Assembly (NCBI RefSeq): GCF_000200595.1
Contig: NC_014810.2
Location: 1,498,311-1,562,310, forward strand
Source: Helicobacter felis ATCC 49179
GTDB taxonomy: Bacteria > Campylobacterota > Campylobacteria > Campylobacterales > Helicobacteraceae
Length of the DNA: 64,000 nucleotides
Reading direction: 5' to 3'
The position numbers and the translations under genes are program-made. Shown piece after piece: positions 1 through 9,151 of the stretch. The notes under the pieces were generated by a model that saw only the letters and a list, made by a program, of their open reading frames with translations, was not told the DNA's origin and did not search any database. Every line of letters begins with the position of its first letter. Position 1 is the stretch's first letter.

Positions 1-28
1 CTTTTTATATCAACTATAGCTACCACTT

Positions 29-574
29 CTAGTAGGGTATGCAAGAAGAGAGCATCTTTTTATAGTAACTTTGCGCCTTTTGGATTAGAGCGGAGTTGTC
101 GTCTTTGAGCAGTAATTCGTAGCTGTTTTCAAAGGCATTTTTGCTCCAGTTGGCCGAACCTAGAAAAATCCACTTGTTATCGATGAGTGCTAGTTTTTGG
201 TGCATGATACCCCTGTAGGAAGCTTGAAAGTGTCTAGCACTCTTAACTTCCTTGCCTTGAAGGAGGCAAGTATGAATACCTTTGTATTTAGAGAGATAGG
301 CGATAGTGGAGTGCTTGCCATGCACATTTGAACCATAATCATAAATGATGTTGATCTTCACGCCACGATCGGCCGCGTTTTTAAGAGCTTTAGAAATAGC
401 TTGATGCGTGAAACTATAAATCGCAATGTTGATATTACTTTGGGCCGCGTTGATCCCTGAAATCAAACTATTTAGAGCATCTTTTTGTTCATAGGGCAAC
501 ATGTAAAGTGTGGGGTTTGCGCACAAAAAGCCCGCGCACACGCAGGGCAACAAAAAAGACCTGAAAGAAACCAT
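29..574 (-). CDS. nucT: Exported PLD-family nuclease NucT
   Basis: A 181-residue phospholipase D superfamily nuclease with a single HKD motif (His125, Lys127, Asp132, followed by a GSANWS segment at about 139-144). One HKD motif per chain is typical of the Nuc branch, which works as a dimer. Residues 1-19 form a signal peptide, so the enzyme should act outside the cytoplasm; the H. pylori homologue NucT is a surface ssDNA-preferring nuclease linked to DNA uptake and purine salvage. The ATG is preceded by an AGGAG ribosome site eight bases upstream. It is divergent from the poly-E-rich gene, the same arrangement as H. pylori HP0323-HP0322. Family assignment is secure; substrate is by homology. 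Confidence 0.9.
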   Translation of the reverse strand: MVSFRSFLLPCVCAGFLCANPTLYMLPYEQKDALNSLISGINAAQSNINIAIYSFTHQAISKALKNAADRGVKINIIYDYGSNVHGKHSTIAYLSKYKGIHTCLLQGKEVKSARHFQASYRGIMHQKLALIDNKWIFLGSANWSKNAFENSYELLLKDDNSALIQKAQSYYKKMLSSCIPY

Positions 575-630
575 TTGCGAAACTCCTAGTCCTCAATTTT
601 AGGTTAAAGTAAAAAGGCTTGTTTTTGTAT

Positions 631-636
631 TATAAT
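631..636 (+). promoter_or_regulatory. -10 box of the poly-E-rich/gmk/tatA/argS gene run
   Basis: A perfect TATAAT in a T-rich stretch, the standard housekeeping -10 of Helicobacter, lies about 35-40 bases before the start codon of the poly-E-rich gene. Transcription would begin near 643 and could run through gmk, tatA and argS, which are closely packed on the same strand. Confidence 0.6.
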
Positions 637-666
637 GCAGGGTTTAGGTAGTCTAGCTTAAGGAGA

Positions 667-2601
667 GTGGCGTTGAAAATTTTATTAGTCAACAAAAATA
701 GGATGATCGAAAAGCTGTTTGAAAATATTGCTAAAAAACTTTCTTTGGAGCTAGTGGTGCAAGAGCACAGCAATGAAGCTCTCTCAAGCTTGCAGAATGG
801 CGAGGATTACTTTTTCTTTGCAGATGATACGGTGATAGATGAGGAAGAGTATCGCAAATTTGAACCTCACTTGGAAACATGTAAGCTCAGTGCTTTTATC
901 CACAGGAAGAGCGTTTTGCCCTTTGGGTCATTTAGCCATTATATTCAAAAGCCTTTTTTGCCCACGGATGTTTTGCATATCTTAGAAAAGACTATGGATA
1001 CCCTTACCATTCCTCATCAGGAGGCTCCTGCTCAAGAGAAGCTTGCAACAGATTCGGCGTCATTAGATTTAAACCTTGATACAGGTTTTGATTCAGAGTT
1101 GGACCAACTTGAGGAATTAGAACATCTCTTTGATCCCCAAACAAGCGCGCCTCATACTCCGCAAGAGAATCCTACAGAGAATGCGCATGCCTTGGACAAC
1201 TCGGGAGAAGAAAACTTAGAAGACTCAGAACCACAACAAAAACAAGAGGGGGTATCCCAAGAAGGAGACTTAAAAGATTTTTTGGAAGAACCATCCCCGG
1301 CTCCACAAGCTGATTTGACTCCACAAACCGAGATTACAGAAACGGAGTCTGAGTCAAAACCCGCAGATCTTAATATTTCCCTAGAGGATCTCCTGCCTGT
1401 GGATAATAGCGTGGATGACGAAGGCATCCATGGATTCGACTCCAAAAAGGAGAGTGAGCCACAAGCTTTTTTTGAAGAAGAGCTATCTTCTTTTCCCCAA
1501 GAGGCAGAAGTTCATGCAGATACCCCCATAGAGGAGGCGCAAGCAACTTCAGCTTTGGAGTCTCAGCATGAACAAAACCCCCCTCACTCAGAACCCGATC
1601 CTCAAGAGATGGTTTTAGAACAAGAGGGGCTTGAATCCCAAGAAAAAGTCTCTGAGCAGGGCAATGCTGAAAGTGTGGAGGTTGAACTTCAAGATATTGC
1701 ACATCTTGAAGATATCCCCGAACCGGTGATGGCCAGTGTGATGGATCAACCTTACAAAGAGTCAGGGGAGCAAGAATCTAACGAGGTAGCCGATGCGATC
1801 CCACAGGAGACCCAAGAAACCGATACGCAAGAAGTTACACCCCAAGCAACACCAATCTTAGACGCACCTGAGACTATAGAACCTCACGCAGAAGAAGAGA
1901 AAGAAGAGAAAGAAGAGAAAGAAGAGAAAGAAGAGAAAGAAGAGAAAGAAGAGAAAGAACTCTTTGAAGGTGCAGAACCTCAAGAGGAGCAAGACCATGA
2001 GGAGCAGGCAACAACGCTTGAATCTGAAGCATTAGATCAAGATACCACACAAACAAACACATCTTTAGAGGCCCCTCAAGAAGAAGTTTCTAGCCACACA
2101 GCCACCTCTCTTGTGCAAGAAGCAGATTTAGATGAAGATCAGGATATTTTAGAGGACCTAGAAAGCTTGCCAGAAGAGCCAATGCAAGAAACCTCTCCCC
2201 AAGAAGAAGACGCGTCTGCAAAGTTAGAGTCTGCATTGGAGGACACTGCAGGAGAAAATCCTAGTGAAGCAGAAGTGAGCGATGAATCTTGTGCAACAGA
2301 AAACCTAGAAGATTCTAAAGTGGCAGATTCTCATAGTGTGGAGGAAGAACTTCATGAAGACGCGCCCCAACCTCTTGAGCCACAAGAACTCATGCAAGAA
2401 GTCCACGAGTTGCCCACGCCTGTTGACTCTCCTAGCAAGGAGCAAGCAAAAGAGAGTGAACAGACAAGCCAAGAATCCCTACCATCTGTATTGCCCACTT
2501 TGACCCTAGATTTGCAAACCCTGCTCAAAGATTTACCCATCGATCCAGAGATTCTCAAAAATAAGGTCTTAAGTATTCAAATTATCGATAAACCCCAATG
2601 A
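667..2601 (+). CDS. Poly-E-rich acidic protein (HP0322-like)
   Basis: A 644-residue, very acidic protein. The first 110 or so residues look like a degenerate response-regulator receiver fold (ILLVNKNRM start, hydrophobic strands), followed by about 450 residues of low-complexity Glu/Gln/Ser/Pro sequence and a short conserved C-terminus rich in Leu. It sits between nucT and gmk, exactly like the poly-E-rich protein of H. pylori; the role is not established. A run of seven EEK units lies at residues 410-430. The annotated GTG at 667 is only one base from the AAGGAG site at 660-665; the TTG at 673 has normal spacing and is the likelier start. It overlaps gmk by ATGA. Confidence 0.8.
   Translation: MALKILLVNKNRMIEKLFENIAKKLSLELVVQEHSNEALSSLQNGEDYFFFADDTVIDEEEYRKFEPHLETCKLSAFIHRKSVLPFGSFSHYIQKPFLPTDVLHILEKTMDTLTIPHQEAPAQEKLATDSASLDLNLDTGFDSELDQLEELEHLFDPQTSAPHTPQENPTENAHALDNSGEENLEDSEPQQKQEGVSQEGDLKDFLEEPSPAPQADLTPQTEITETESESKPADLNISLEDLLPVDNSVDDEGIHGFDSKKESEPQAFFEEELSSFPQEAEVHADTPIEEAQATSALESQHEQNPPHSEPDPQEMVLEQEGLESQEKVSEQGNAESVEVELQDIAHLEDIPEPVMASVMDQPYKESGEQESNEVADAIPQETQETDTQEVTPQATPILDAPETIEPHAEEEKEEKEEKEEKEEKEEKEEKELFEGAEPQEEQDHEEQATTLESEALDQDTTQTNTSLEAPQEEVSSHTATSLVQEADLDEDQDILEDLESLPEEPMQETSPQEEDASAKLESALEDTAGENPSEAEVSDESCATENLEDSKVADSHSVEEELHEDAPQPLEPQELMQEVHELPTPVDSPSKEQAKESEQTSQESLPSVLPTLTLDLQTLLKDLPIDPEILKNKVLSIQIIDKPQ
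1894..1956 (+). repeat. Seven in-frame 9-bp repeats encoding EEK
   Basis: Seven consecutive copies of GAAGAGAAA, each encoding Glu-Glu-Lys, lie inside the poly-E-rich gene. The unit is a multiple of three, so copy-number change would alter protein length without breaking the frame. Confidence 0.95.
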
Positions 2602-3224
2602 CAGCTTCAGATGCCTACCGCATTTTAGTTCTAGCAGGACCAAGTGGGGCGGGCAAAAGCACTTTAATTAAACACATCATGGCTTCTTGCCAAGATGTTT
2701 ATTTTTCTATCTCCACCACCACGCGCCCCAAAAGGGCGGGCGAGGTTCATGGGCAACATTACTATTTTGTGAGTCAAGAGGCTTTTTTAGAAGGGATTGA
2801 GAAAAATCAATTCTTAGAGTGGGCGCTTGTGCATGGACACCATTATGGCACTTCTCTTTTACCCGTGCAGGACGCTCTTAAAGCGCGCAAACTTGTGCTT
2901 TTTGATATTGATGTACAAGGGCACCATAGTCTTAAAAAGATTTACCCTAAGGCAACCTCTATTTTTGTTACCACTAAAAATGTGCAAGTGCTTAGAGAAC
3001 GCCTAGAACAACGCGGGACAGACACCCAAGAGATCATCACCAAACGCCTTGAAAACGCTTTTAAAGAGCTTCAGGAAGTGGATAGTTTTGACTATGTGCT
3101 GATCAATGAGGATTTAGAGCAAGCTAAAGAGAGAGTTTTATGGGTGGCGCGCACCCTAGACTACAAACAACAAATGTTTCCTAAAGAAGCCCTCTGCACG
3201 GCTTGGCGCAAAAAAGGACTTTAA
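2598..3224 (+). CDS. gmk: Guanylate kinase
   Basis: Phosphorylates GMP to GDP with ATP in purine nucleotide metabolism. The 208 residues have the normal length of the bacterial enzyme. The P-loop GPSGAGKS is at residues 14-21, the GMP-binding segment STTTRPKRAGEVHGQHYYFV follows at about 40-60, and the FDIDVQG motif is near residue 97. The start codon overlaps the stop of the upstream poly-E-rich gene (ATGA), so translation is probably coupled. The order poly-E-rich protein, gmk, tatA, argS matches H. pylori HP0322-HP0319. Confidence 0.97.
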   Translation: MTASDAYRILVLAGPSGAGKSTLIKHIMASCQDVYFSISTTTRPKRAGEVHGQHYYFVSQEAFLEGIEKNQFLEWALVHGHHYGTSLLPVQDALKARKLVLFDIDVQGHHSLKKIYPKATSIFVTTKNVQVLRERLEQRGTDTQEIITKRLENAFKELQEVDSFDYVLINEDLEQAKERVLWVARTLDYKQQMFPKEALCTAWRKKGL

Positions 3225-3279
3225 GGCTTTTAAAGCCAGCTATAGTAGAATAGACCACCTTATGTATTAAAGGATTAGT

Positions 3280-3510
3280 ATGGGTGGCTTTAGCAGTGTA
3301 TGGCACTGGCTCATCGTTTTATTTGTGATTTTACTTCTTTTTGGGGCAAAGAAGATTCCCGAACTTGCTAAAGGATTGGGAAGTGGAATTAAAAACTTTA
3401 AGAAGGCAATCAAAGAGGACGAGGAACCAACAAAACCCCAAGAATCCCAAGTTCTCCACAATAATCAAACCCCTTCTCCCTCCACATCCCAACAAGATCA
3501 CAAGGCTTAA
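3280..3510 (+). CDS. tatA: Sec-independent translocase subunit TatA
   Basis: A 76-residue TatA-type protein of the twin-arginine export pathway. It has a short periplasmic N-terminus, one membrane helix at about residues 6-21, the FGAKKIPEL hinge and amphipathic helix, and a charged hydrophilic tail ending in a Pro/Ser/Gln-rich stretch. TatA polymerises to form the passage for folded proteins delivered by TatBC. A TAGAAT -10-like element lies about 30 bases upstream, at 3247-3252, so it may have its own promoter in addition to read-through from gmk. argS follows three bases after its stop. Confidence 0.95.
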   Translation: MGGFSSVWHWLIVLFVILLLFGAKKIPELAKGLGSGIKNFKKAIKEDEEPTKPQESQVLHNNQTPSPSTSQQDHKA

Positions 3511-3513
3511 GCA

Positions 3514-5121
3514 TTGTATAATAAAATTAAAGGCGTGTTAGAACGCCTGTTGGACACAAAGATCGTTTTAGAGCATCCTAAGGATAAGAGTTTAGGGCAT
3601 TATGCGAGCGTGGTAGCTTTTTCTCTAGCCAAAGAGCGCAGAAAAGCCCCTAAGATCATCGCTGAAGAGTTGGTGCAATTTTTAAAGCAAGAGCAGGTAT
3701 GCCAAGAGGTTTTTGCTTCTATTAGCGCGCTCAATGGTTATCTTAACTTCACACTTAAAGAAAGCTTTTTAGATGAGCTCTGTAATCAAGCTCTGAGTCT
3801 AGGAAAAGATTTTGGGCGAAATATCTTAGAGTCCAAAAAAAGTTACTATATAGAGTTTGTGAGCGCAAACCCCACCGGGCCCCTGCACATCGGGCATGCG
3901 CGCGGAGCGATTTTTGGGGATAGCTTGTGCCGTTTAGGGCGTTTTTTGGGTGTAAAAACCCATGCTGAATATTATGTCAATGATATGGGCGCACAAATCC
4001 ACATGTTGGGTCTCTCTGTGTATTTAAGGATACAGGAGATGCGGGGCGCACAGGTAGAATATCCACCCAATGCTTACAAGGGGGACTATATTACCGAGCT
4101 GGCACAAAAGGCGTTAGAACACTTTGGCGCGCTAGAGGGGGAAGAAGAAGCCCTTATAGCGCAACTAGGAAACTTTGCAAAAGAACTCATGCTAGCAGAA
4201 ATTCAAGAAACTCTAGCAGAGACGGGCATATGCATGGACGCTTACATTAGCGAAAAGGCGATGTTTAGCGCACAAGAGAGGGTTTTTACTCGCTTACAAG
4301 AGGCAGGAGGGGTTTATGAGAGTGAGGGGAAAATGTGGCTTGCTTCTAGTCAAAAGGGAGATGAAAAAGATCGCGTGCTTAAAAAAAGCGACTCCACTTT
4401 TACCTACATTGCTGGAGACATCACCTACCACGATTACAAATTCCAACAAAACTACGACCACTATATTAATATCTTTGGGGCAGATCACCATGGCTATGTG
4501 GCGCGCATTAAGGCGGCTTTAGAGTTTCTAGGTTATGAGTCCCAACGCCTAGAGGTGCTTTTAGTGCAAATGGTCGCCCTCTTACAAGAGGGCAAGCCCT
4601 ATAAGATGAGCAAGCGCGCGGGGAATTTTGTCCTCTTAAAGGATGTTTTACAAGACATTGGTAAAGATGCTCTGCGCTTTGTTTTTCTCTCTAAAAAGCT
4701 GGACACGCATTTAGAATTTGATGTCGCTAGTTTGCAAAAACAAGACAGCTCTAATCCCATTTTCTACATCCATTATGCCAACGCGCGCATCCACACCCTT
4801 ATGAGCAAATTCCTGCAAAGAGGAAATGAACAAGCTATTTATGCTAGCTCACTTTGTAATCTCCCCCCCGTTGCTACACACCTGCTCTTTAGCGCGCTCA
4901 ACTTGCCTAAGGTGCTTGTGAGTGCTTTTGTGGATCGCGAACTGCAAAAGATTTGTGAGTATCTTAAAAACCTCGCGGGGGATTTCCACGCCTTTTACAA
5001 CGCTCATAGAATTTTAGAAACACCTCAAGAACTTCCATATCTCAAACTCTGTCAAATGGTGAGCCTAAGTCTGACAATCGGATTAAGTATGCTAGGGATT
5101 GAAGCTAAGAAAAAAATGTAA
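3514..5121 (+). CDS. argS: Arginyl-tRNA synthetase
   Basis: Class I synthetase that charges tRNA-Arg. The 535 residues include the HIGH-type motif GPLHIGHARGA at about residues 122-132 and the KMSKR motif near residue 366, in the order expected for the family, with the additional tRNA-binding C-terminal helical domain. It starts with TTG three bases after tatA and is the last gene of the rightward run; priA converges on it. Full length and intact. Confidence 0.97.
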   Translation: MYNKIKGVLERLLDTKIVLEHPKDKSLGHYASVVAFSLAKERRKAPKIIAEELVQFLKQEQVCQEVFASISALNGYLNFTLKESFLDELCNQALSLGKDFGRNILESKKSYYIEFVSANPTGPLHIGHARGAIFGDSLCRLGRFLGVKTHAEYYVNDMGAQIHMLGLSVYLRIQEMRGAQVEYPPNAYKGDYITELAQKALEHFGALEGEEEALIAQLGNFAKELMLAEIQETLAETGICMDAYISEKAMFSAQERVFTRLQEAGGVYESEGKMWLASSQKGDEKDRVLKKSDSTFTYIAGDITYHDYKFQQNYDHYINIFGADHHGYVARIKAALEFLGYESQRLEVLLVQMVALLQEGKPYKMSKRAGNFVLLKDVLQDIGKDALRFVFLSKKLDTHLEFDVASLQKQDSSNPIFYIHYANARIHTLMSKFLQRGNEQAIYASSLCNLPPVATHLLFSALNLPKVLVSAFVDRELQKICEYLKNLAGDFHAFYNAHRILETPQELPYLKLCQMVSLSLTIGLSMLGIEAKKKM

Positions 5122-5127
5122 GGGGAA

Positions 5128-5165
5128 GCAGGACGGGGAAGGAGGGGGAGGTTACCCCGCCCTGC
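5128..5165. terminator. GC-rich hairpin between argS and priA
   Basis: GCAGGACGGGG and CCCCGCCCTGC form an 11-bp stem with one mismatch between the convergent argS and priA genes. There is no T-run on either side, so if it terminates transcription it is not a canonical intrinsic terminator. Confidence 0.45.
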
Positions 5166-5201
5166 AGTCCCTATTATAGCACAAGTTTCACTTAAAATAA
5201 G

Positions 5202-7055
5202 CTAAATTCCCGGGTCGATCTCAATTTTAAAGGCAAGAGGGTGATCTTTAAGATGGTGTAAAATTTGTAAAAGATTTTTCGCAGAAGCCGCGCTTAAGAG
5301 AATTTCATAGCGGTATTTCCCCGCTACTCTAAACACCTGCGCCTGACCACTTCCCAAGATTTCCACTTCTTTAACACTCTCAAAGAGGGTTTGCAAAACA
5401 TTTAAGATAGTCTGCATATCCTCTTGAGCCTTTTCTTGGCTTGTAGCACTAAATTCAAGCTGAGCCAAACGCCTAAAAGGGGGGAAAACTTGCATGCGTG
5501 TGTGGAGCTCATCTTTTAAAAAGACCTCATAATCTTCAAGATAATGTTGTAAAAAATCTCTGTTATGCGACTGAATAAGCACTCTGCCATGTTTTTTGCG
5601 CGCGCTACGCCCAGCAATCTGGCACATCAAGCTTACCCCCTGCTCAAAGCTTGCATAACTTCCATTGTGCAACACCTCATCTAGCCCTAAAATCACCACT
5701 AAATTCACCTTAGGATAATCATGTCCCTTAGAAATCATCTGCGTGCCGATCAAAATATCTAATTGATGCGTGTTAAAAGCCTCTAAGATGCTTTGAATTT
5801 GTTGGTTGGTATGGGTGTGATCCTTGTCTAAAATGCCAATACGCGCTTGGGGCAGTAGCGCCTCCAACTCTTTTTTACACTGCTGTGTGCCCATGCGCTT
5901 GCCTTGCAAAGAATCGCATTGACAACTAGGGCAAACTTTAGGGATACTCTCTTGGTGTTGGCAGTAGTGGCAACGCATGCACCGATCTTTGAGGTGCAAA
6001 CTCATATTCACGCTGCAAAAGGGGCAACGCACCCCCTGCCCGCACACCTGACACAAGAGCTTTTTAAAATGCGCGCGGGTGGGCAGAAAAATTATGCTCT
6101 GTTGTTGAGCACTCAAAGTGTCTTGTAGAGCCCTCAAAATAGTAGGACTAAGCGCAGTTGCGCCTTCATCAAAGATCACTTCTTGGCTAGAACCATGAAA
6201 ACGCCCCCTAAGACGCACAAGACTTTGGCTTTTTTGCGCCACATAATAACTTCTTATACTGGGTGTTGCCGAGCCTAGCAAGGTTTGGATGGGCATTTTT
6301 TGGGCTAGATATAAACTTAGATCGCGGGCATTATAAAAGGGGGTTTGGTTGGCTTTGTAGGCTTGATCATGCTCCTCATCTACAATCAATAATCCCAAAT
6401 GTGCCATAGGTAAGAATAATGCGCTTCGAGTGCCCACCACCACGCGCACCTCTTGGGTGTAGAGCTTTTTTAAAAGGCTCTCCCTTTGAGCGGGATTGAG
6501 TTTGCTATGCCACAGCCCCACCTGCGATCCAAAGCTTTTTAGAAGTGTTTGATAAATTTGAGGAGCTAGGGCAATTTCAGGCACTAACACCAACACTCCC
6601 AAAGATTGTTGGAGTTTACTAGCAATGAGATGGGCGTAAATATGCGTCTTGCCACTGCCCGTATCTCCAAAGAGCAAGGCACTTTGAAGAGAACTAATTT
6701 TATCGTATGCAATTTGCTGTGCAGAGCTAAGGGGCTCAAGCTTGGGGGTTATACAAGATGGCGCGGGCACATACTCAGTTTTAAAGGGTTGAAACAGGGG
6801 CGCGATCACGCCTATTGGGGCACAATAATAATGCGCCATGAAGTGCAACAAGAACATTTGGTGCGCATTAAAATACGCCTCTATAGGCTTTGCCTGCTTG
6901 CAGGTAAAATGAGGTCGATCGCACACCCCCAACACCACCCCCTGAACAGACCGGCGTTGCAGGTGGATTTTAACCAGCGCGCCTACCTCTAGGTTTTCTT
7001 GACTCTCATAAGTAAGAGGTTTGATCTTGGCAAAGGGAGCGATGGTGTAAAACAA
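5202..7055 (-). CDS. priA: Primosomal replication-restart helicase PriA
   Basis: A 617-residue superfamily 2 helicase that reloads the replicative helicase at stalled forks. Visible parts are the N-terminal DNA-binding region, Walker A GDTGSGKT near residue 130, the DEEH Walker B box, four CxxC pairs forming the two-zinc site (CQVC, CPFC, CMRC-HYC, CPSC), and the C-terminal helicase motifs with GTQMISKG and QIAGRSAR. Shorter than E. coli PriA but normal for Campylobacterota. Its stop faces argS; the start lies 147 bases from the kinase-like gene downstream on the same strand only if read through. Confidence 0.96.
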   Translation of the reverse strand: MFYTIAPFAKIKPLTYESQENLEVGALVKIHLQRRSVQGVVLGVCDRPHFTCKQAKPIEAYFNAHQMFLLHFMAHYYCAPIGVIAPLFQPFKTEYVPAPSCITPKLEPLSSAQQIAYDKISSLQSALLFGDTGSGKTHIYAHLIASKLQQSLGVLVLVPEIALAPQIYQTLLKSFGSQVGLWHSKLNPAQRESLLKKLYTQEVRVVVGTRSALFLPMAHLGLLIVDEEHDQAYKANQTPFYNARDLSLYLAQKMPIQTLLGSATPSIRSYYVAQKSQSLVRLRGRFHGSSQEVIFDEGATALSPTILRALQDTLSAQQQSIIFLPTRAHFKKLLCQVCGQGVRCPFCSVNMSLHLKDRCMRCHYCQHQESIPKVCPSCQCDSLQGKRMGTQQCKKELEALLPQARIGILDKDHTHTNQQIQSILEAFNTHQLDILIGTQMISKGHDYPKVNLVVILGLDEVLHNGSYASFEQGVSLMCQIAGRSARKKHGRVLIQSHNRDFLQHYLEDYEVFLKDELHTRMQVFPPFRRLAQLEFSATSQEKAQEDMQTILNVLQTLFESVKEVEILGSGQAQVFRVAGKYRYEILLSAASAKNLLQILHHLKDHPLAFKIEIDPGI

Positions 7056-7077
7056 AACAGGCCTTGTGGGATAGAGA

Positions 7078-7602
7078 TTATGAGGAAATTTGAGCCTTAA
7101 TAAATTGGAGCGTTTTTGCTAACACTTGTTTTTCGTTTAAATGCTGGATGTCAATTTTAATTTTATGGGGAATCTGACTGCGATCAAAGGCGGCATGGAA
7201 GCAATCGATCTCTTCTTGCTTTTGCTTAGGGTCTTTATGGATAGATTGTCCATCTTCTCTCTCCATCAGGCGATCAAGGCGATCGACAAGTAAGATCAAA
7301 AACACCTCCTCCATGTCAAGAATCTTTTGTTCCAATTCAAACACGCACGCGCTATCATAATGGCGGTACATAGCCCCAAAAACCGCTTCGCTTAAATGTG
7401 TGCGGTTGAGAATAATCGAGGACTCTTTTTTTAAGGCAAGATCAAAGATATATGCATACCAATGCAAATAATGCGCCTGCGTGTAGGTGTCTATGTGGAT
7501 GGTGTGCAACAATAAAAACACCTCTGTAGAAAAATGTGCCAAAAGCCCACGCGACAAGGTATCTTTTCCCACCCGATCCGGTCCATCTAGTAAAATAAGC
7601 AC
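7078..7602 (-). CDS. P-loop nucleoside/nucleotide kinase-like protein
   Basis: A 174-residue P-loop protein. The N-terminal GPDRVGKDT is a Walker A of the thymidylate/deoxynucleoside kinase type, and a segment resembling the LID region (DRLDRLMEREDGQ) lies near residues 106-118. It is shorter than bacterial Tmk and lacks a clear DRY/H motif, so it is more like the phage-type deoxynucleotide kinases or an unassigned kinase than the housekeeping dTMP kinase. It starts with GTG, 16 bases after the GreA-like gene, and forms the end of a three-gene leftward operon with the GreA-like and radical SAM genes. Substrate unknown. Confidence 0.6.
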   Translation of the reverse strand: MLILLDGPDRVGKDTLSRGLLAHFSTEVFLLLHTIHIDTYTQAHYLHWYAYIFDLALKKESSIILNRTHLSEAVFGAMYRHYDSACVFELEQKILDMEEVFLILLVDRLDRLMEREDGQSIHKDPKQKQEEIDCFHAAFDRSQIPHKIKIDIQHLNEKQVLAKTLQFIKAQISS

Positions 7603-7618
7603 AAAACCCCCCTATCTT

Positions 7619-8119
7619 TTAAAAAATTTCCAAAATTTCAAAATCTTCAAATCTCTGCGAGTCGTCTTCTGCTACATCGCCTACACTCAAATCCTTAAAC
7701 GCTTGATAGAGGGGGGCTTTAGGATTCACTAAGACAAAATCCTGCCCTGCGATCTTGGCATGAGAGTGTGCTGCAAAGGGAACCGCAAAAAAGCAAAGTT
7801 TTTTATCATCTCTTTGGGCGATCACGCAAGCACCTAAAGCCACTTTTTGGGGATGGGGTTGGTTTTGCAAATCAGCGCACAATCGTTGGGTTAAATTCAA
7901 GGCTAGAGTTAAATCCGCCACCCGTTTTTCACCAGCAGCAACAAGATATTGCGCCTCTTCTTTAAAGGTATCATAACGGCTTGCCATCGCACCCTTATGG
8001 TAATTAGCCTCTTCTTGAGATTCTCGCACTTGCTTTTGCGCGCTCTCACGCATTTTTGTAATCTCTTGCGCGCATTCTTGGAGAACTTGGATTTTTTCTT
8101 GAGTTGTGTTTGGATTCAT
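7619..8119 (-). CDS. GreA/GreB-like protein with coiled-coil N-terminus
   Basis: A 166-residue protein. Residues 1-80 form a charged helical coiled coil; residues 90-150 match the C-terminal FKBP-like domain of Gre transcription factors (VALGACVIAQ strand, then PLYQAFKDLSVGD in the place of the SPLG...GD segment). This architecture resembles Gre factors, but the acidic residues at the coiled-coil tip that drive RNA cleavage are not obvious, so it may bind RNA polymerase without cleavage activity. Its ATG follows the radical SAM stop by one base and its ribosome site lies inside the end of that gene, indicating tight coupling. Confidence 0.6.
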   Translation of the reverse strand: MNPNTTQEKIQVLQECAQEITKMRESAQKQVRESQEEANYHKGAMASRYDTFKEEAQYLVAAGEKRVADLTLALNLTQRLCADLQNQPHPQKVALGACVIAQRDDKKLCFFAVPFAAHSHAKIAGQDFVLVNPKAPLYQAFKDLSVGDVAEDDSQRFEDFEILEIF

Positions 8120-8120
8120 A

Positions 8121-9053
8121 TCACCTCTTTGATAAATAAGTAAAAGGTCTAAAGCGTTTCAAACACCATGAAGCCTTATCCCCGGGATAGCCACAATTAT
8201 AATTGCAAGTATCCACAAGACACAATCGCAAGGGAATCAAGCGATAATCTTCCTGTTGCTGCATTTGGAAGTGCCCTTGAGAATCTACTAGGGGGAAATC
8301 TAAATCTTGGCGCATATAACAAAAAGTTGCCCATTTGTTAGGGAATACCCTCAAATAATCCTTATAACCCTCGATGCATTGTTTAGCTTTATTACAGAGA
8401 GAACAAGGGAGATGGTTTTTGCTAGCCAAAGCATGTTGCTTGTATTCCACACGCGATCCATTTTGTGTTGTAAACACCACGCGATCACGATTGGCCTCCT
8501 CTTGGTGTGCGTAGGTGATCAAGCCCGCGTCTAAGACCTCTTGAAGAGCCTCTTGCACGCTGATATAATAGCGTTGGTAGTTTTGGGCAATGTCCTCTGT
8601 GTAATACAGATCGAAAAGCTTTAAAGAAATCCCTAGTCGATCCACAAACTCAATTTGGGCTTTTAAATCGTGGGTATACCCCCTGAGCAAAACTCTGTTT
8701 AAGGAAATATTAAGCCCAGTCTTTGTGGCGTTTTCTATATTGCTCACCACACGATCAAAGCCATCAAACCCCATGATTTGCCGGTAATTTTGGCGATCCA
8801 TCGCGTGGAGGGAGATGCGAATCTTCTTGGTGCAATCTTTTAAGCGTTGATCATATTTATCCAAGAAAAAGCCATTCGTAGTGATAGAGGGTGTGTAATG
8901 TTTGCTGACCATCTGACACACATCTATGATTGTCCGTGCGCCATCTTTGTAAAGCAAAGGCTCTAGGGCAGCCAACTCGACCTTAGCGCAATTACGATGG
9001 GCAAACCAAAAATCCACTAACTGCGCAATAAAGTCATAGGGCATACACTGCAC
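8121..9053 (-). CDS. Radical SAM protein with permuted motif order
   Basis: A 310-residue MoaA-like radical SAM relative. The N-terminus starts abruptly at VQCMPYD, just after where the iron-sulfur CxxxCxxC motif should be, and continues with the strand [11 protein letters not shown] (the GGEP equivalent) and TTNGFFL. A C-terminal Cys cluster ([10 protein letters not shown] ... FC) looks like an auxiliary site. The last 35 residues, [17 protein letters not shown] onward, look like the beginning of such a protein: Cys283 and Cys287 fit CxxxC, but residue 290 is Pro and the next Cys is 297. It starts with GTG; an in-frame stop lies five codons upstream, so no missing N-terminus can be recovered. 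First gene of the operon with the GreA-like and kinase-like genes. Confidence 0.65.
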   Translation of the reverse strand: MQCMPYDFIAQLVDFWFAHRNCAKVELAALEPLLYKDGARTIIDVCQMVSKHYTPSITTNGFFLDKYDQRLKDCTKKIRISLHAMDRQNYRQIMGFDGFDRVVSNIENATKTGLNISLNRVLLRGYTHDLKAQIEFVDRLGISLKLFDLYYTEDIAQNYQRYYISVQEALQEVLDAGLITYAHQEEANRDRVVFTTQNGSRVEYKQHALASKNHLPCSLCNKAKQCIEGYKDYLRVFPNKWATFCYMRQDLDFPLVDSQGHFQMQQQEDYRLIPLRLCLVDTCNYNCGYPGDKASWCLKRFRPFTYLSKR

Positions 9054-9085
9054 GCGACCCCTTTTTTAAAGTTAAGACCCTAAAT

Positions 9086-9091
9086 TATAAC
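9086..9091 (+). promoter_or_regulatory. Putative -10 box of uvrB
   Basis: TATAAC preceded by TAAAT lies about 60 bases before the likely uvrB start codon, in the gap divergent from the radical SAM gene. It fits the Helicobacter -10 consensus at five of six positions. Confidence 0.4.
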
Positions 9092-9151
9092 ACAGCTTCA
9101 ACAACCTTTAAAGCGCGTAGCTGTGCTATGATCAGCAAAAAAAGAGAGATG

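Noticed and set aside
1370-2558. Minus-strand frames within the poly-E-rich gene
   Set aside because: They are reverse readings of low-complexity Glu/Gln codons, giving Leu/Ser-rich nonsense.
5128-5165. Strong intrinsic terminator between argS and priA
   Set aside because: The stem is good but there is no U-run on either side; kept only as a weak terminator call.
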